From Aquabacterium sp. (GTDB lineage: Bacteria > Pseudomonadota > Gammaproteobacteria > Burkholderiales > Burkholderiaceae_C): a DNA stretch of 9,652 nucleotides. The notes under the pieces are model-generated. The model was not told where the DNA came from, did no database searches, and was given only the letters and a program-made list of their open reading frames with translations. The position numbers were made by a program, and so were the translations under genes. The stretch covers positions 1-9,652 of the forward strand of contig JAGNPA010000042.1 in the NCBI GenBank assembly GCA_017989885.1, read 5' to 3'. Positions 7,350 to 9,652 of this stretch are shown here, piece after piece (within the stretch, counting starts at the first letter, position 1; each line of letters starts with the position of its first letter).

Positions 7350-8504
7350 GTGCATCGGCTGGGACTGCCGCCCCTGCCCGCGGGCCTGTGGCGGGTGATG
7401 ATGGGCACCGCCCTGGTGGTGCTGAGTTTCAGCCTGCTCAACCCGGTGCTGGCCGTGCGCCTGCAAACCGCGGGTGTCAGCAACACGGCCATTGGCAGCT
7501 TTGCCATGCTGTCGTTCCTGAGCGTGGCGCTGCTGATCCCGGTGGTGCCCCACCTGTTTGCCAAAGTGGGGGTGGGCCGCGCCTACCGACTGGGCCTGGG
7601 CCTGGAGCTGATCGCCTGCCTGGGCTACCTGCTGACCGACAGCTATGTGCTGTGGTGCGTGCTGGGCCTGATGAGTGGCGTAGGCGCGGCGGCCGCCTGG
7701 AACGCCACCGAGGCCCTGATTGCGCACAACGTGCCGGCCACCCACCGGGGACGCCTGACCGGCTTTTATCAGGCCATTTTGGGCGCGGGCATGGCCATCG
7801 GTCCCTTTCTGCCAGGGCTGCTGGGCCTGGGGCCGCTGCAGGCCAACGCCGTGGCCGCCGGGGGACTGGCGCTGGGCCTGAGCCTGACCCTGGTGCCGGC
7901 CGTGAGCCACCTGAAAGCGATGCACGAGGACCGAGAGCCGATGAGCCTGATGGCCGCCTGGCGCTTCCGACCATGGCTGGTGTGGGCCGCTGTCGTAGGC
8001 GGGGTCTTCGAAGTGGGTCTGGGCACCATCACCACGGCCTACGGCTCCGAAATCGGGCTGAACCTGGCGGCGGCCACCTCGATCGCCGGGGCGCTGGGCA
8101 TGGGCAGCTTTGCGCTGCAGTACCCCTTGGGCTGGCTGGCCGACCATGTGGCCTCGCGCCGCCTGTTTGCCATCGGGGCCGGTGTGCTGGCCGCCAGCGG
8201 CGTGGCGTTTGCCTTTGCCACCCAGTGGCCCGCACTGATCTGGGTGTGTGCCGCCCTGTGGGGCGCGGTGGGCGGGGCGCTCTACACGCTGAGCATGATC
8301 CGCGTGGCGCATGACTTTGCCGACTCGTCGGCGCTGGCCGGCACCTCGGCCATGATCGCGGGCTACACCGTGGGCGGCTCGGTGGGCCCGCTGGTCAGCG
8401 GTTGGGCGTTTGACCACGTCGGCGTGGTGGGTCAAGGCGCCTGGCTCACCCTGCTGGCGCTGAGCCTGCTGTGGATGCAAGGCCGCGCAACACGCCACGG
8501 TTGA
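7350..8504 (+). CDS. MFS transporter, YcaD-like
   Basis: This 384-residue major facilitator superfamily permease has about twelve hydrophobic segments. Features shared with the YcaD/YfkF-type group are AAAWNATEALIAHN (113-127) followed by HRGRLTGFY (132-140), the second motif-A-like loop YPLGWLADHVASRR (258-271), GAVGGALYTLSM (305-316) and AGYTVGGSVGPL (337-348). The central cytoplasmic loop (about 187-207) is charged. The start is GTG at 7350, 1 nt after the corA stop, with weak ribosome-binding signal. ATGs at 7398 and 7401 are alternatives, but the conserved-looking pre-TM1 stretch LPPLPAGLWRVM favours the longer form. Coupling to corA suggests co-expression rather than a shared substrate. 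The transported compound is unknown. Confidence 0.88.
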   Translation: MHRLGLPPLPAGLWRVMMGTALVVLSFSLLNPVLAVRLQTAGVSNTAIGSFAMLSFLSVALLIPVVPHLFAKVGVGRAYRLGLGLELIACLGYLLTDSYVLWCVLGLMSGVGAAAAWNATEALIAHNVPATHRGRLTGFYQAILGAGMAIGPFLPGLLGLGPLQANAVAAGGLALGLSLTLVPAVSHLKAMHEDREPMSLMAAWRFRPWLVWAAVVGGVFEVGLGTITTAYGSEIGLNLAAATSIAGALGMGSFALQYPLGWLADHVASRRLFAIGAGVLAASGVAFAFATQWPALIWVCAALWGAVGGALYTLSMIRVAHDFADSSALAGTSAMIAGYTVGGSVGPLVSGWAFDHVGVVGQGAWLTLLALSLLWMQGRATRHG

Positions 8505-8525
8505 CGGGTCGCCGACACCGCATCA

Positions 8526-8546
8526 CGATGCGCTCAACGCGCATCG
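8526..8546 (+). terminator. hairpin after the corA-MFS operon
   Basis: CGATGCGC/GCGCATCG (8526-8533 with 8539-8546) form a perfect 8-bp stem with a 5-nt loop, 21 nt after the MFS stop. A pyrimidine-rich tract with few T residues follows. The position suits transcript termination or 3'-end protection, but without a real T-run an intrinsic terminator is not proven. Confidence 0.5.
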
Positions 8547-8621
8547 CTCCCCTCTCGCCCTCACCAGACACCCGGGTTGACCCCTAGGGTTTTCCTTGAT
8601 CTGCGACAATGCCATGTTCAC

Positions 8622-8645
8622 TATACTGACAATCAGTGTGCTGAT
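8622..8645 (+). promoter_or_regulatory. predicted promoter -10 and overlapping operator-like repeats for the aromatic hydroxylase
   Basis: TATACT at 8622-8627 matches the -10 consensus at 5 of 6 positions. The nearest -35-like TTGATC (8596-8601) is 20 nt away, too far for a strong promoter, which hints at activator dependence. Two inverted repeats overlap: ACTGA-CAA-TCAGT (8625-8637) and ATCAG-TGTG-CTGAT (8632-8645), sharing the central ATCAG half-site. They cover the -10 and the predicted start near 8634, the position where a repressor of MarR, IclR or similar type would act. The leader to the ATG would be about 40 nt. Confidence 0.5.
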
Positions 8646-8674
8646 GATCGGCACGGGACCCATGAGGAGCGCAC

Positions 8675-9652
8675 ATGAACAACAAGGTTTCGGATCTCCC
8701 CGTCCTGGTGGCGGGTGGTGGCATCGGCGGCTTGGCTGCCGCTTTGGCGCTGGTGCGCCAGGGCTTCCAGGTGCAGGTGTTTGAGCAGGCCCCTGAAATC
8801 GGCGAAATCGGCGCCGGCATCCAGCTCGGCCCCAACGCCTTCCATGCACTCGACGCGCTGGGCGTGGGCGAGAAGGCCCGTTCCCGTGCGGTGTTCACCG
8901 ACTACATGGTGATGCACGATGCCGTGGACGCCAAGCTGATCGGCAAGATCCCCACCGACGAGCACTTCCGCAGGCGCTTTGGCAACCCCTATGCCGTGAT
9001 CCACCGCGTGGACATCCACCTGTCGCTGCTGGAAGGTGCCCAGGAAACCGGGCGCGTCGAATTCTTCACCAACACCCGCATTGAGCAGGTCGAGCAGGAC
9101 GCTGACGGCGTCACCGTGACCGACCAGAACGGCAAGCAGTGGAAGGGCGCCGCCCTGATCGGTGCCGATGGCGTCAAGTCCGTGGTGCGTGCCAAGTACG
9201 TCAACGACCCGCCCCGCGTCACCGGCCATGTGGTCTACCGCGCCGTGGTCGACAAGAGCGAGTTCCCCGACGAGCTGAAGTGGAATGCCGCCAGCCTGTG
9301 GGCCGGCCCGAACTGCCACCTGGTGCACTACCCCCTGCGCGGTGGCGAGCAGTACAACATCGTCGTGACCTTCCACAGCCGTGAGCAGGAAGAGTGGGGC
9401 GTCAAGGATGGCAGCAAGGAAGAAGTGGAAAGCTACTTCCAGGGCATCGACCCCAAGGCCCGTCAGCTGATCGAGCTGCCCAAGACCTGGAAGCGCTGGG
9501 CCACCGCCGACCGCGAGCCGGTGCCGCAGTGGACCTTCGGCCGCGCCACCCTGCTGGGCGATGCCGCGCACCCCACCACCCAGTACATGGCCCAAGGCGC
9601 CTGCATGGCCCTGGAAGACGCCGTCACCCTGGGCGAAGCCCTGCGCGTGCAC
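8675..9652 (+). CDS. FAD-dependent 3-hydroxybenzoate 6-hydroxylase-like monooxygenase, 3'-partial
   Basis: The frame is open for 326 codons from ATG 8675 (AGGAG 5 nt upstream) to the right edge; the family is usually about 400 residues. It is a group A flavin monooxygenase. The Rossmann GxGxxG is at 14-19 (VAGGGIGGLAAA) with Glu37 for the FAD ribose, the DG motif is at 163-166 (IGADGVKS), and the GD motif is at 295-300 (LLGDAAHPTTQYMAQGACM). The HPTTQYMAQGACMALEDA stretch is characteristic of 3-hydroxybenzoate 6-hydroxylase (NagX/MhbM type), which converts 3-hydroxybenzoate to gentisate with NADH and O2. From memory of the Rhodococcus enzyme, active-site His213 and Gln301 would correspond to His215 and Gln303 here. 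Salicylate 1-hydroxylase (NahG) is a relative but has a different GD-region sequence. Gentisate genes would be expected downstream, outside the window. Confidence 0.88.
   Translation, partial: MNNKVSDLPVLVAGGGIGGLAAALALVRQGFQVQVFEQAPEIGEIGAGIQLGPNAFHALDALGVGEKARSRAVFTDYMVMHDAVDAKLIGKIPTDEHFRRRFGNPYAVIHRVDIHLSLLEGAQETGRVEFFTNTRIEQVEQDADGVTVTDQNGKQWKGAALIGADGVKSVVRAKYVNDPPRVTGHVVYRAVVDKSEFPDELKWNAASLWAGPNCHLVHYPLRGGEQYNIVVTFHSREQEEWGVKDGSKEEVESYFQGIDPKARQLIELPKTWKRWATADREPVPQWTFGRATLLGDAAHPTTQYMAQGACMALEDAVTLGEALRVH

Noticed and set aside
6269..8498. Two long minus-strand ORFs (6269-7564 and 7161-8498) opposite corA and the MFS gene.
   Set aside because: Their compositions (His/Gln/Arg/Val-rich) are typical antisense shadows, they lack recognisable domains, and the plus-strand genes are intact.
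8569..8595. ACCCGGGT and ACCC-CTA-GGGT repeats followed by TTTT as a terminator of the MFS gene.
   Set aside because: The stems are 4 bp and mutually exclusive; the 8-bp hairpin at 8526-8546 is the better candidate.
8633..9652. A 339-codon minus-strand ORF at the right end.
   Set aside because: It is antisense to the flavin hydroxylase frame, which carries GxGxxG, DG and GD motifs and a proper ribosome binding site.

Overview
The window is GC-rich chromosomal DNA with long shadow ORFs opposite most genes. Gene content and protein flavour suggest a betaproteobacterium of the order Burkholderiales, probably Comamonadaceae. The pointers are a NagX-like 3-hydroxybenzoate 6-hydroxylase, a LysR-linked ACAD10/11-type acyl-CoA dehydrogenase, and a 1-nt-spaced corA-MFS pair. 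The taxonomic call is inference. I see no insertion sequence, phage gene, CRISPR array, tRNA or rRNA. All eight genes look intact apart from the two cut by the window edges.

Layout, left to right. (1) 2-1903 (+): the 3' part of a large DUF4105 (Lnb N-terminal periplasmic domain) envelope protein whose start lies outside the window. (2) 2036-6033 (-): four co-directional genes. In transcription order they are a LysR regulator (5095-6033), an ACAD10/11-type acyl-CoA dehydrogenase (3793-5025), a histidine-phosphatase-fold protein starting 1 nt after it (3099-3791), and a membrane-anchored alpha/beta hydrolase (2036-2980). A plausible sigma70-type promoter with a small palindrome just upstream sits between lysR and the dehydrogenase. 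The block reads as a locally regulated acyl-CoA catabolic module with unknown substrate. (3) 6034-6388: a 355-bp divergent intergenic region with several strong inverted repeats, notably a nested 17-bp hairpin at 6252-6292. (4) 6389-8504 (+): a corA Mg2+/Co2+ channel gene followed after 1 nt by a YcaD-like MFS permease gene, then an 8-bp GC-rich hairpin at 8526-8546. (5) 8505-8674: a short regulatory region with a TATACT -10 element overlapped by two inverted repeats that share a half-site. (6) 8675-9652 (+): the first 326 codons of an FAD-dependent aromatic hydroxylase, best matched to 3-hydroxybenzoate 6-hydroxylase of the gentisate pathway. Its 3' end and any downstream gentisate genes lie beyond the window.

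No clearly new multi-gene system is visible. The observations most worth following are the structured region ahead of corA, the missing second catalytic histidine in the phosphatase-like protein next to an ACAD10/11-type dehydrogenase with an apparent Glu-to-Asp base, and the overlapping operator-like repeats at the aromatic hydroxylase promoter.
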